Below are positions 34,144-43,052 of a stretch of 64,000 bases of DNA, in pieces. The stretch is from Desulfobacula sp. Its GTDB lineage: Bacteria > Desulfobacterota > Desulfobacteria > Desulfobacterales > Desulfobacteraceae. The translations under genes and the position numbers were made by a program. The stretch lies in the NCBI GenBank assembly GCA_023701135.1, contig JAMPXP010000020.1, forward strand, positions 1 to 64,000, in the 5' to 3' direction. Position 1 is the stretch's first letter. Every line of letters starts with the position of its first letter. Below the pieces are notes generated by a model that saw only the letters and a program-made list of their open reading frames with translations, was not told where the DNA came from and did no database searches.

Positions 34144-36053
34144 AGTGTCCCTCCTATAATAAGGGCCAGCAAAACACCGGCTGCCAGGTTGATCCAGGCT
34201 GTCAGCCTGTCTTCACCAAAAATTGAAGACAGATAATAATTTTTCGCTTCCGCCCGGGTCAATGTATTCATCGGTCCCATGAACATACCGGGTTCAGTGG
34301 TCTGGGCTCCGCCAAGATAGGGTGAGACAACCCTGGCGCCGGCAGCCTTTCTGACCGCCCAGATGGCGATGATAAATCCCAAAATTGCGACCAGGGCCAG
34401 CGGGAGAACAGGAAACGTCCCCAGGGCATTCTCCAGGATACCGTTGCGGCTGGTATAGTCCGGCAGGTAAAAATCCTTTTCAATAGGCATGATCACCCAT
34501 TTGTAGAACCAGGGGGTACTAATACTCAGGAAGGCTGCGCCCAGACTCAATAGTCCCAGCGCTGTCCAGGTCAACAGGGGTTGCTGTTCGGCTTTGAATC
34601 TGCCGGCAAATGGGTCGCTCATCAGGATCCCCCCCCACCGGGCCCAGTACATGACGGTCAGCGCACTGCCGAGGGCAATTAAGATGATGATGAAAAAATC
34701 TTTAGCTGCCGCTTCCATGGCCATCCATTTGCCTATGATTACCCCGAAAGGCGGCATAATCATCATGATGACCCCGAGGACCGTGATCAGCGCCGTCACC
34801 GGCATAACCGCGTACAGGCCGCGCATGTCTTCAATATTGCGGCTGGCAATCTGCTGCTCAATGGTCCCCACGCATAGAAAAAGAAGGGCCTTGGTAACGG
34901 CATGGAAAACCAGCAGCAGGATCCCGGCTGCAATGGCTTGGGGGGAATTCACCCCGGCACAGGCAAACATCAGTCCCAGGTTGCTGATGGTGGAATAGGC
35001 CAGCACTTTTTTGCCATTGCTCTGCCCCACAGCCAGTGCTGCGGCCGCCAGAAAGGCAAATGCCCCGAAAAAAGCCAGGCTGTGACTTAAAAAAGTTTCC
35101 CTGAAGGCCGGGGCTAGGCGCAGGACCAGATAAACCCCGATATTGACCATTGTGCTGGAGTGCAGCAGGGCTGACACGGGTGTCGGCGCCACCATGGCAC
35201 CCAGAAGCCAGCTTTGGAAAGGAAATTGGGCCGATTTGGTAAAGGCTGCCAAACAGAGCAAGGACAAGGACAATAGAAAGATTCGGTCGCCAGGCTCGGC
35301 GTTCAGCAGGATCTGGTGCAGATCAAGATCAGCGGTTTGTCGGATCATCACGGTCAGGGCAATGATAAACACCGTCCCGCCCAGGCTGTTCATCCACAAG
35401 GCCCGTACTGCATTTTTATCCGCTGTTTCAGTCCGGTCGTGTCTGATGAGCAGAAAAGAACACAGGGTGGTGATTTCAAAAAAGAAATAAAAAAAGATCA
35501 GATTGTTGGACAGTAAAAGCCCGTTCATGGCACCTAAAAAAAGAAACATGGCGGCAAAAAATTGATTCTGCCGGGATATGGTAAGTTTAAGGTGGACTTC
35601 ATGGTTGTGCATGTAAGGGATGGCCTGAAGGCAAATGATCATCCCCACGATGCATACGATCAATACCAGGGTCATGCTGAGCTGATCGCAATAAAAGGTC
35701 TTGGCTTCTGCAAAGCCTTTGACACAGAAAAATTCAAGATAGACCAGTACCAGGATCTGGAACAATGAAAAAATCTTGATGAGGAAACTGCAATGTTTGA
35801 ACCCGAAATACAGAATCACAAACAGCAGTAACATATCAGCCCCGAAAACAAGGTAACGGATGGGAAAACCGGTAAATTTGCTGATGGAAAAGCAAAAGGG
35901 AACCTGTGAGACCAGGATCAAGGCGCTGAGGAGCAGCAGGCCGCCGGTAACCAGTATGGCCAGGATCCGTATCCGGGCAGGCCGAAGAAAATAACAGAAC
36001 ATGGCCGAGACAAACGGCAGCAGGATCAGTATGACTGTAAGTTTTTCAGCCAT
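34140..36053 (-). CDS. echA: Ech-type hydrogenase antiporter-like subunit EchA
   Basis: 637-residue NuoL/MrpA-like proton-translocating membrane protein with about 14-16 helices. Hallmarks are FFFEITTLCSFLLI with the key Glu near 190, the lysine helix region FPFQSWLLGAMVAPTPVSALLHSSTMV near 270, and a long C-terminal part. ATG 36053 is preferred because GGGGGAGA lies before it; an earlier ATG (36089) adds 12 charged residues. First gene of the ech operon. Confidence 0.88.
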   Translation of the reverse strand: MAEKLTVILILLPFVSAMFCYFLRPARIRILAILVTGGLLLLSALILVSQVPFCFSISKFTGFPIRYLVFGADMLLLFVILYFGFKHCSFLIKIFSLFQILVLVYLEFFCVKGFAEAKTFYCDQLSMTLVLIVCIVGMIICLQAIPYMHNHEVHLKLTISRQNQFFAAMFLFLGAMNGLLLSNNLIFFYFFFEITTLCSFLLIRHDRTETADKNAVRALWMNSLGGTVFIIALTVMIRQTADLDLHQILLNAEPGDRIFLLSLSLLCLAAFTKSAQFPFQSWLLGAMVAPTPVSALLHSSTMVNIGVYLVLRLAPAFRETFLSHSLAFFGAFAFLAAAALAVGQSNGKKVLAYSTISNLGLMFACAGVNSPQAIAAGILLLVFHAVTKALLFLCVGTIEQQIASRNIEDMRGLYAVMPVTALITVLGVIMMIMPPFGVIIGKWMAMEAAAKDFFIIILIALGSALTVMYWARWGGILMSDPFAGRFKAEQQPLLTWTALGLLSLGAAFLSISTPWFYKWVIMPIEKDFYLPDYTSRNGILENALGTFPVLPLALVAILGFIIAIWAVRKAAGARVVSPYLGGAQTTEPGMFMGPMNTLTRAEAKNYYLSSIFGEDRLTAWINLAAGVLLALIIGGTL

Positions 36054-36489
36054 GATGCCATTCTCCCCCCGACGACATCTAATGATCATTCTTTCATGAC
36101 GGTTTAAATTGCTAAAGGCGTTGCCGCCCCGCCGCCGGCGCTTTAATTCAAAATAACAGCAATAGATGTACCACCACGAATCTGAAACAGGAAACGGTTA
36201 TAATTACATGCCCTTATAGAAAAATGAGACTTTTTTTAAAAAGAAATGTGCAACCATTTGTTTTCACCTTGTAAAGAAAACCGACACCACCATAACGTTT
36301 AAGCAAATCGCCAATCTTTTATAAAGCGCCATAAAAAAACCATTCTCGCAGACATCACCGGTCCTTTCAAGCTTTTGTCATTTTATCCCCCTGATTTTAA
36401 TGCTGTTTTGCCATATTGGTATGGTAATTGCTCAATTTCTGATAACAGCACTGTTATTTTTTACGAAATAATAAAGTGAGGGCAAACCC
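36054..36489. promoter_or_regulatory. 436-base region between divergent echA and ppsA
   Basis: No gene was found. A dyad ATAACAG-CA-CTGTTAT lies at 36442-36457, just 33 bases before the ppsA start codon, in a place suited to an operator or a -10 region. The rest is AT-rich and must hold the divergent promoters of ech and ppsA, but none is clear enough to place. Confidence 0.35.
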
Positions 36490-38922
36490 ATGATAAAAAC
36501 AGATTCTAAAAAAAAATTCATTCTCTGGTTTGACGAAGTCGATATGGAAGATGTTCCTTTGGTAGGCGGGAAAAATGCTTCGCTGGGGGAAATGTATCAG
36601 AATTTAACCCCAAAAGGCATAAGAATCCCGAACGGTTTTGCCGTGACGGCCTATGCATACCATTACCTGTTGGAGCATGCCGGAATCAAGGAATATATCC
36701 GGGAGACCTTAAAAGACTTGAATACAAAGGATATGGATAATTTAACCGAACGCGGACACAAGGTGCGTTCAGCCATTCTGGGAGCTGAATTTCCATTTGA
36801 GTTGAAAGACGCTATTCTGGAAGCCTACCACAAGCTGGAAAAAATGTATGGGAAAGGCGTTGATACGGCTGTAAGAAGTTCTGCCACAGCCGAAGATTTA
36901 CCGGATGCTTCTTTTGCCGGGCAACACGAAACATTTTTAAATATCAAAGGCGATTTTCATATTTTAGATGCCTGTCGAAGATGCTTTGCGTCGCTTTTTA
37001 CAAATCGGGCAATTTCATATCGTGAAGATAAAAAATTTGATCATCTGTCCATCGGGCTTTCCATCGCCGTTCAAAAAATGGTGCGCAGTGATTTGGCAAG
37101 TTCGGGCGTGATGTTTTCAATTGATACGGAGAGCGGTTTTCGGGATGCCGTGTTGATCAACGGCGCCTATGGACTTGGAGAAAATGTGGTTCAAGGTGCT
37201 GTTAATCCTGATGAATTTTACGTGTTTAAACCGACGCTGAAACAAAATAAAAGGCCGATTTTAAGCAAAAAACTGGGAACAAAGAAGATCAAGATGATTT
37301 ATGCCCATGAAGGGAAAATTCAGGTGAGAAACGTAAAGGTCCCTTTTAAGGACAGGGAACAGTATGTGATTACGGATGATGAAATTTTGCAATTGGCCAA
37401 GTGGGCGGTTGTGATTGAAGATCATTATTCAAAAAAAGCAGGGGATTTCAAACCCATGGATATGGAGTGGGCAAAAGACGGTATAACAGGGGAGCTGTTT
37501 ATTGTCCAGGCCCGCCCGGAAACGGTTCAATCTCAAAAAGATGTGAGCCGGATTGAAGAATATGTCCTTTTGGAAAAAGGAAAGGTTTTGGCAAAAGGGT
37601 CCCCTGTGGGGTCAAAAATCGGGGCAGGGAAAGCGAATGTGATTGAAGATGCTTCTAAAATAAAAGAGTTTGAAAAAGGGGAAGTTCTGGTCACGGACAT
37701 GACGGATCCCGATTGGGAACCCATTATGAAAATCGCTTCTGCCATTGTAACAAACCGTGGCGGGCGAACCTGCCATGCGGCCATTATTTCCCGCGAGCTT
37801 GGGATTCCCTGTGTGGTCGGCTGCAATACGGCAACCGACCACATTCAAACAAAAAGGGAAATAACCGTTTCGTGTGCGGACGGAGAATTTGGAACGGTTT
37901 ATGATGGGATTTTAAAATATGAAATTCGAAAAACAGATCTTAAAAACCTTAAGAAAACAAAAACAAAAATAATGATGAATCTGGCTTCTCCGGATCAGGC
38001 CTTCTCACAAAGTTTCATTTTAAACGACGGTGTGGGCCTTGCCCGGGAAGAATTTATCATCAGTTCCTATATAAAAACCCATCCGCTTGCTTTACTGAAT
38101 TATATGGATCTTAAGGATAAAAAAGCAAAGGAAGAGATTCAGAAATTGACAAAAGGGTATGAAAACAAGGCAGACTACTTTATTGACAAGCTTTCCCAGG
38201 GGGTTGCAATGCTGGGAGCCGCCTTCTATCCCAAAGATGTGATTGTGCGGTTGTCTGATTTCAAATCAAATGAATATGCAAATTTGATCGGCGGGAAAGA
38301 ATTCGAGCCGCAAGAAGCAAACCCCATGATCGGGTGGAGAGGCGCAAGCCGGTATTACGACGAAAAATATAAGCACGCTTTTGCACTGGAATGCCTCGCC
38401 TTAAAGCGGGCACGGGAGGAAATGGGACTGGATAATATCAAGGTGATGATTCCTTTCTGCCGCACCGTTGAAGAAGGTAAAAAAGTGTTGATGGAAATGT
38501 CAAAAAACGGTTTAAAACAAGGCGAAAATAATTTGGAAGTTTATGTGATGTGCGAGATTCCATCCAATGTGATTTTGGCCCATGAATTCAGCAAAATTTT
38601 TGATGGCTTTTCAATCGGAAGCAATGATTTAACCCAGTTGGTCCTCGGTGTTGATCGTGATTCAGAGCTTGTCAGCCACGTTTATGACGAAAGGAACGAA
38701 GCGGTGAAAACAATGATTCGAAACGTCATCAAAACAGCCAAAAGGAATAAATGTAAAATCGGTATTTGCGGCCAGGGACCGAGTGATTTTCCCGATTTCG
38801 CAGAATTTTTAGTGGAAGAAGGGATTGACAGCCTTTCTCTGAGCCCGGACACCATTATTAAAACGAGGCTGGCAATTGGAAAACTTGAAGAAAAGATGGG
38901 AAAGAAGAGAACGTACAGCTAA
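36490..38922 (+). CDS. ppsA: phosphoenolpyruvate synthase
   Basis: 810 residues; converts pyruvate and ATP to PEP, AMP and phosphate for gluconeogenesis. N-terminal nucleotide-binding domain (LVGGKNASLGEMY, SSATAEDLPDASFAGQHETF), swivelling phosphohistidine domain with His429 in GGRTCHAAIISREL, and C-terminal PEP/pyruvate barrel (ANPMIGWRGASRYY, GSNDLTQLVLGVDRDSE, GICGQGPSD). The gene is visibly more AT-rich than its neighbours, with AAA/GAA/ATT codons, which hints at separate origin or different expression. Confidence 0.95.
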   Translation: MIKTDSKKKFILWFDEVDMEDVPLVGGKNASLGEMYQNLTPKGIRIPNGFAVTAYAYHYLLEHAGIKEYIRETLKDLNTKDMDNLTERGHKVRSAILGAEFPFELKDAILEAYHKLEKMYGKGVDTAVRSSATAEDLPDASFAGQHETFLNIKGDFHILDACRRCFASLFTNRAISYREDKKFDHLSIGLSIAVQKMVRSDLASSGVMFSIDTESGFRDAVLINGAYGLGENVVQGAVNPDEFYVFKPTLKQNKRPILSKKLGTKKIKMIYAHEGKIQVRNVKVPFKDREQYVITDDEILQLAKWAVVIEDHYSKKAGDFKPMDMEWAKDGITGELFIVQARPETVQSQKDVSRIEEYVLLEKGKVLAKGSPVGSKIGAGKANVIEDASKIKEFEKGEVLVTDMTDPDWEPIMKIASAIVTNRGGRTCHAAIISRELGIPCVVGCNTATDHIQTKREITVSCADGEFGTVYDGILKYEIRKTDLKNLKKTKTKIMMNLASPDQAFSQSFILNDGVGLAREEFIISSYIKTHPLALLNYMDLKDKKAKEEIQKLTKGYENKADYFIDKLSQGVAMLGAAFYPKDVIVRLSDFKSNEYANLIGGKEFEPQEANPMIGWRGASRYYDEKYKHAFALECLALKRAREEMGLDNIKVMIPFCRTVEEGKKVLMEMSKNGLKQGENNLEVYVMCEIPSNVILAHEFSKIFDGFSIGSNDLTQLVLGVDRDSELVSHVYDERNEAVKTMIRNVIKTAKRNKCKIGICGQGPSDFPDFAEFLVEEGIDSLSLSPDTIIKTRLAIGKLEEKMGKKRTYS

Positions 38923-38956
38923 TTGTCAGCATATTGTTTTTGAAATTTTTAACAGC

Positions 38957-39421
38957 TCAGCTCATTTCTTCATTTTTGTTGGAGCAGGATCTGATCAGTA
39001 AAATCGGAATATCGGCCGCTTGCAATACCCCTGCAGCAACGCTTCCATAAGAGACTCGGGTCAGACCGCTGAAACCATGAGTGGCTAATGCAATCAGGTC
39101 CGCGTCTATTTCGCCGGCCACATTCAATATCGCTTTAACAACCGGTCCGAATGCTAACCGTGTGTCCGTATGGATTCCTTTTTCACGAAACTTGCTTTTA
39201 AGGGTGTTCAGATAAGTGTTTGAAAGTTCAATTCGCTTCTCATATGCCTTCTGATATTTTTCAATATCAATAGTCTCGTCACGTTCCAATAAGACAGGCT
39301 CTTCTTCAACCTTGAGAAAAACCGCTTTGGCATCATTACATAGAAGCAGATTTTCCACATGACGCAATATGGCTTCAGCCCGTTTCGAGCCGTCCACCGG
39401 AACAAGTATTGTCTGATACAT
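38957..39421 (-). CDS. universal stress protein, UspA family
   Basis: 154 residues with the UspA fold: ILVPVDGSKRAEAILRHV at the start and GEIDADLIALATHGFSGLTRVSYGSVAAGVLQ near 105-140, keeping the ATP-binding G-2x-G-9x-G(S)-type pattern in modified form. It stands alone, convergent to ppsA. Confidence 0.88.
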   Translation of the reverse strand: MYQTILVPVDGSKRAEAILRHVENLLLCNDAKAVFLKVEEEPVLLERDETIDIEKYQKAYEKRIELSNTYLNTLKSKFREKGIHTDTRLAFGPVVKAILNVAGEIDADLIALATHGFSGLTRVSYGSVAAGVLQAADIPILLIRSCSNKNEEMS

Positions 39422-39888
39422 TGCCGCCTCCCTTGAAGAAAAATCATTGAACCCGTTGCCTTTGGTTTTAGCAAATTAAAAGCAATAACTGTGCCAGGAA
39501 AAGATCTGGAAAACTGGATTCCAGTCACAAGACCTTGATGCCAACAACCTGTTCTCTCTATATAGTCGCATGTACCCATTGTCCTTACCCAGATTTTCCA
39601 TAAGGTGTCAGTTCCTTTTGCATCTTGTAAAAAACATTGCCTTATGCGTGTACCCATGGCTAAAAGATTCCCAAAAAAGTCATTGGTGACTTTGGTGTAT
39701 TTCTGGGCAATGAGTTCCAGTACCCGTATTCCTCTGTTGTTCATAAAGAATGTGATGCCAGGATCGGGAAGATCTTCCAGACTTATTCGCAGGAAAGGAG
39801 ACTTTAAGGCGCTTTTTCTTTCAAAAAAGGCTCGGCACCGGACATCCTGTTTTGAATAGGATGCCCGGCGTCCGGATCAGGGAAAGAT
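39422..39888 (-). other. unassigned region with protein-like remnant
   Basis: Between usp and ilvC the minus strand holds an open frame from ATG 39744. Its first 50 residues (MNNRGIRVLELIAQKYTKV, then FFGNLLAMGTRI) have plausible protein composition, and the frame is also open upstream to about 39800. Beyond about 39560 it runs into the usp gene in another frame. I do not recognise it. It has no ribosome binding site and is best seen as a decayed gene or chance. The ilvC terminator lies at its 5' end. Confidence 0.3.
39822..39868 (-). terminator. ilvC terminator
   Basis: CCGGACATCCT (39838-39848) pairs with AGGATGCCCGG (39858-39868) with one wobble. On the minus strand a run of six T follows (39828-39823). 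Confidence 0.65.
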
Positions 39889-41361
39889 TTAATAAATGGG
39901 TTTCATGGCGCTCATATAGGCCCGGAGTTCCTGGCCGATCCATTCCACACCCGTGGAGCGGATGGCCTCATTGACCCGGATGAGTTCAATATTGTCCACG
40001 CCCGTGGAGCGGGGGTCCAGGCCTTTGCCGATGACGGTGGCATCCAGTTTCTTCATGAACCCGGAAAGCAGGGGCAGGGCCTTGTGGTTGAACAGATAAC
40101 AGCCGTATTCGGCTGTGTCCGAGATGACCACATTCATTTCATAGAGTTTTTTCCTGGCGATGAGGTTGGCGATGAGGGGCAGTTCATGCAGGGATTCGTA
40201 ATAGGCGGATTCCTCGCCGATGCCGGTGGCCACCATGGTGTCAAAGGCCAGTTCCACGCCTGCCTTGACCAGGGCGATCATGAGGATGCCCTTGTCAAAA
40301 TACGCCTGTTCCGGGATGGGCGCATCCGTGGCCTTGGAATTTTCAAAGGCCGTCTGTGAGGTTTCCTTTCTCCATTTCAAGAGATCGGCATCATCGTTTT
40401 TCCAGTCTTCCATCATGGTTTTGGAAAACCGGCCGGACATGATATTGTCCATATGCTCGTGGTAAAGCGGCTCAAGAAGGGTTTTCAATTCCTCTGCCAG
40501 GTTAAAGGCCAGGATTTTGGCCGGGTTGGACAGCCGGTCCATCATATGGGTGACCCCGCCGTGCTTGAGGGCTTCGGTAACGGTTTCCCAGCCGTACTGG
40601 ACCAGTTTGGAAGCAAAGCCGGGGTCGATGCCCTCTTCGATCATTTTGTCGTAGCAGAGGAGGGACCCGGTCTGGAGGACGCCGCAGAGAATGGTCTGTT
40701 CCCCCATGAGATCGGATTTGACCTCGGCCGTAAAGGAAGACTGGAGGACCCCGGCCCGGTCACCGCCGGTGGCGCAGGCATAGGCTTTGGCAAGGTCCAT
40801 GCCCTGGCCCGTCGGGTCGTTTTCCCGGTGGACGGCGATGAGGGTGGGCACGCCGAATCCCCTTTTGTATTCCTGCCGGACTTCGGTTCCCGGGGCCTTG
40901 GGCGCCACCATGATGACAGTGATGTCCTTTCGGATCTGCATGCCCTCTTCCACGATATTGAACCCGTGGGAATAGGACAGGCAGGCGTTTTTCTTCATGA
41001 GGGGCATGACCGCTTCAATGACGGCGGTGTGCTGTTTGTCCGGGGTCAGGTTGATGACAAGGTCTGCCTGGGGAATCAGTTCTTCATAGGCGCCCACATG
41101 GAACCCGTTTTCCGTGGCGTTTTTCCAGGACTGGCGTTTTTCTTGGATGGCGGCGGCCCTCAGGGCATAGGACACATCCAGACCGCTGTCTCTCAGGTTC
41201 AGTCCCTGGTGAAGGCCCTGTGCCCCGCACCCGACAATGACGATTTTTTTGCCTTTCAGGGCCTCGACCCCGTTGAATTCCGAAGCCTCCATGAGCCTGC
41301 ACTGCCTCAGTTCCTCGAGTTGCAGCCGCAGGGGCAGCGAATTGAAATAATTTTGACCCAT
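39889..41361 (-). CDS. ilvC: ketol-acid reductoisomerase, class II
   Basis: 490 residues, the long enterobacterial/plant form with duplicated C-terminal domain, making the dihydroxy acid precursors of valine and isoleucine with NADPH. N-terminus [19 protein letters not shown] and cofactor motif [20 protein letters not shown] match E. coli IlvC closely. ATG 41361 with AAGGAGAA upstream is chosen. An IlvY-like activator is encoded 7 kb away at 48639. Confidence 0.95.
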   Translation of the reverse strand: MGQNYFNSLPLRLQLEELRQCRLMEASEFNGVEALKGKKIVIVGCGAQGLHQGLNLRDSGLDVSYALRAAAIQEKRQSWKNATENGFHVGAYEELIPQADLVINLTPDKQHTAVIEAVMPLMKKNACLSYSHGFNIVEEGMQIRKDITVIMVAPKAPGTEVRQEYKRGFGVPTLIAVHRENDPTGQGMDLAKAYACATGGDRAGVLQSSFTAEVKSDLMGEQTILCGVLQTGSLLCYDKMIEEGIDPGFASKLVQYGWETVTEALKHGGVTHMMDRLSNPAKILAFNLAEELKTLLEPLYHEHMDNIMSGRFSKTMMEDWKNDDADLLKWRKETSQTAFENSKATDAPIPEQAYFDKGILMIALVKAGVELAFDTMVATGIGEESAYYESLHELPLIANLIARKKLYEMNVVISDTAEYGCYLFNHKALPLLSGFMKKLDATVIGKGLDPRSTGVDNIELIRVNEAIRSTGVEWIGQELRAYMSAMKPIY

Positions 41362-41368
41362 GATGTTC

Positions 41369-41510
41369 TCCTTGATCATGTATAAGGGTTTCTAATCTCT
41401 GCTGAATGTATAACCCGGCTTAATGATTGCGTCAAATGAATCATTTGCAAGATCAAGTTTCAAAGTTTGCAATACTATTTTAATATTAAGGCTTTTTGGT
41501 CCGATGGGGG
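41369..41510. repeat. imperfect direct repeat, copy 1 (upstream of ilvC)
   Basis: Bases 41369-41405 match 42991-43028 with one substitution and one extra base, and 41488-41510 match 43030-43052 with two differences. In copy 2 the two blocks are adjacent; here they are split by 82 bases. Copy 2 is the 3' end of the chemoreceptor gene, so copy 1 looks like a decayed duplicate of that gene end. The remainder of the 41380-41763 gap holds no gene I can support. Confidence 0.75.
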
Positions 41511-41763
41511 AACCCTCGAACTGATTGCTTTTAAGCATAAATGGGTAAAATAGGTAATAAAAATTGGATAAAAAATACATTAATGGGGATTTATTTTCAT
41601 AGCTTCTGAAGATACTTTTCATTACACAGCCGCTCCAATCAAGGCGTTTTAGCTCGATGGATGCTGGCATGCTTTATGTAATTATTTCCCCCTTCATATT
41701 GCTTGTGTTAGGGAACCTCTTGGGTTGTATTGCAGTTCAAACTAGAAAAGAAAACGGAGGAGA

Positions 41764-42843
41764 ATGATGAAGAAGCAGTTTTTGATGAGGGTGATGGTGT
41801 GTCTGGTCTTTTTCTTAAGTCAGAGCGCACTGGTTTTAGCATCCGGCAGCCAATCGCCCGGCGCAGACTATCGCAGCTACGGTAACTACAACGACCAGGC
41901 TATAGGGTTTGTCGGTTACAATGGCAACAGCTCCGATCCGGATTCGGTCCGGAAAGATCCCGCTTTTGCCGGTGGGGCCTGGACAGCCTTAACCCTCGGA
42001 AATGGGTACTCCTATTCCCAAGCCTACGGATATGCCGATGCGGGCGATCTGGCCATGGGCGTCACGGCTTGGGCCAAATCCACACCAAACAACAATAGAT
42101 TTACCGAAGCCTATATCAACACAGGTGCCCACAACCGGTTTACGGTTTCTGCCGACCCTTCATCGGAGTTGGAAAATGGGGATACCGCCGTTTTGAATCT
42201 CAAGGTCAGGGTGGATGGCACCCTGTTTGCTGCCGCTTCGCAATACCCTTATCCTGGTTGGGCCCACAGTGAGATCAATGCAGATCTGTCCATTCGGGAT
42301 TACGGCCTTCCGGTTCCGGCGGACGAGAGAAGTTATACGCAGCTGGCCTCTTTTGGCGCTTCAGCCGAAATAGAAGCCTATGATGTGTATGCTCCCTATT
42401 GGGGTTACGGTTTTTCCAGTGGAGGGGAAGAGTACTGGGCAACAGAAAGCAACATGCAAGACATGGATGACGACAGCAATGAGTGGAATACCCATGATTG
42501 GGACAGCAACGGCTATAGCCATTACATGGATACAGGCTGGCTCACCATCGCCTTTGAGGTCATTGTGGGGAATCTGATTGATGTGGATGCCTCTTTGTAC
42601 ACATATGCGAATGCCGAAAATGACGGTGAGGCCTGGGCCAGATTCGGCAATACTTTTGCCTTTGATGTGAGGCCTGAAACGGAAGGGGTTAATATCGTGT
42701 GGGAAACTCTAGGCTCACCGAGAGTACCTTGGGATACCGAGCCTGATCCCAATGCCGTCGTACCCGAACCCGGAACCTTGTCTTTGCTGGTATCCGGCCT
42801 GATCTGCCTGGCCGGATTCAGCCGGAGATCCAGACAAGAATAG
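41764..42843 (+). CDS. PEP-CTERM sorted exported protein
   Basis: 359 residues. Signal peptide about 1-27 (FLMRVMVCLVFFLSQSALVL), then a Tyr/Gly/Asp/Asn-rich secreted region without known domain (SYSQAYGYADAGDLAMGVTA). It ends in a PEP-CTERM signal: VPEPGTLSLLV, a hydrophobic stretch LICLAGF, and basic SRRSRQE, recognised by exosortase for cell-envelope or exopolysaccharide targeting. GGAGGAG precedes ATGATG; either ATG may start. No exosortase lies nearby. The gene sits alone, between imperfect direct repeats and opposite to its neighbours. Confidence 0.85.
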   Translation: MMKKQFLMRVMVCLVFFLSQSALVLASGSQSPGADYRSYGNYNDQAIGFVGYNGNSSDPDSVRKDPAFAGGAWTALTLGNGYSYSQAYGYADAGDLAMGVTAWAKSTPNNNRFTEAYINTGAHNRFTVSADPSSELENGDTAVLNLKVRVDGTLFAAASQYPYPGWAHSEINADLSIRDYGLPVPADERSYTQLASFGASAEIEAYDVYAPYWGYGFSSGGEEYWATESNMQDMDDDSNEWNTHDWDSNGYSHYMDTGWLTIAFEVIVGNLIDVDASLYTYANAENDGEAWARFGNTFAFDVRPETEGVNIVWETLGSPRVPWDTEPDPNAVVPEPGTLSLLVSGLICLAGFSRRSRQE

Positions 42844-42910
42844 GATAGCGTTGGTTTTGGTTATGAGCCGGAAGGCTGACCGGGCAGTTATTTGGACAGG
42901 AAAAATCCAA

Positions 42911-42950
42911 CAAAGCCACGGAAAGGGATACTTTCCGTGGCTTTGTTTTT
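42911..42950 (+). terminator. terminator of the PEP-CTERM gene
   Basis: CAAAGCCACGGAAAG (42911-42925) pairs exactly with 42931-42945 around GGATA, followed by TTTTT. Confidence 0.85.
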
Positions 42951-42990
42951 GTATGTCCGGACGTTTTGCCTGTTCATGCCGGGACGAAAT

Positions 42991-43052
42991 TCCTTGAATC
43001 ATGTATAAGGGTTTCCAATCTCTGCTGATAAGGCCTTTTGATCCGATGGGGG
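42991..43052. repeat. imperfect direct repeat, copy 2 (3' end of chemoreceptor gene)
   Basis: Matches copy 1 at 41369-41405 and 41488-41510. It encodes the last 17 or so residues of the chemoreceptor and its stop codon on the minus strand. Confidence 0.75.

Noticed and set aside
39208-39744. 178-codon minus-strand open frame as a full gene
   Set aside because: Its 3' third lies inside the universal stress protein gene in another frame, and it lacks a ribosome binding site; only the 5' part may be a remnant.
41392-41670. 92-codon minus-strand open frame upstream of ilvC
   Set aside because: No ribosome binding site; its end corresponds to the decayed repeat of the chemoreceptor 3' end, so it is not a supported gene.
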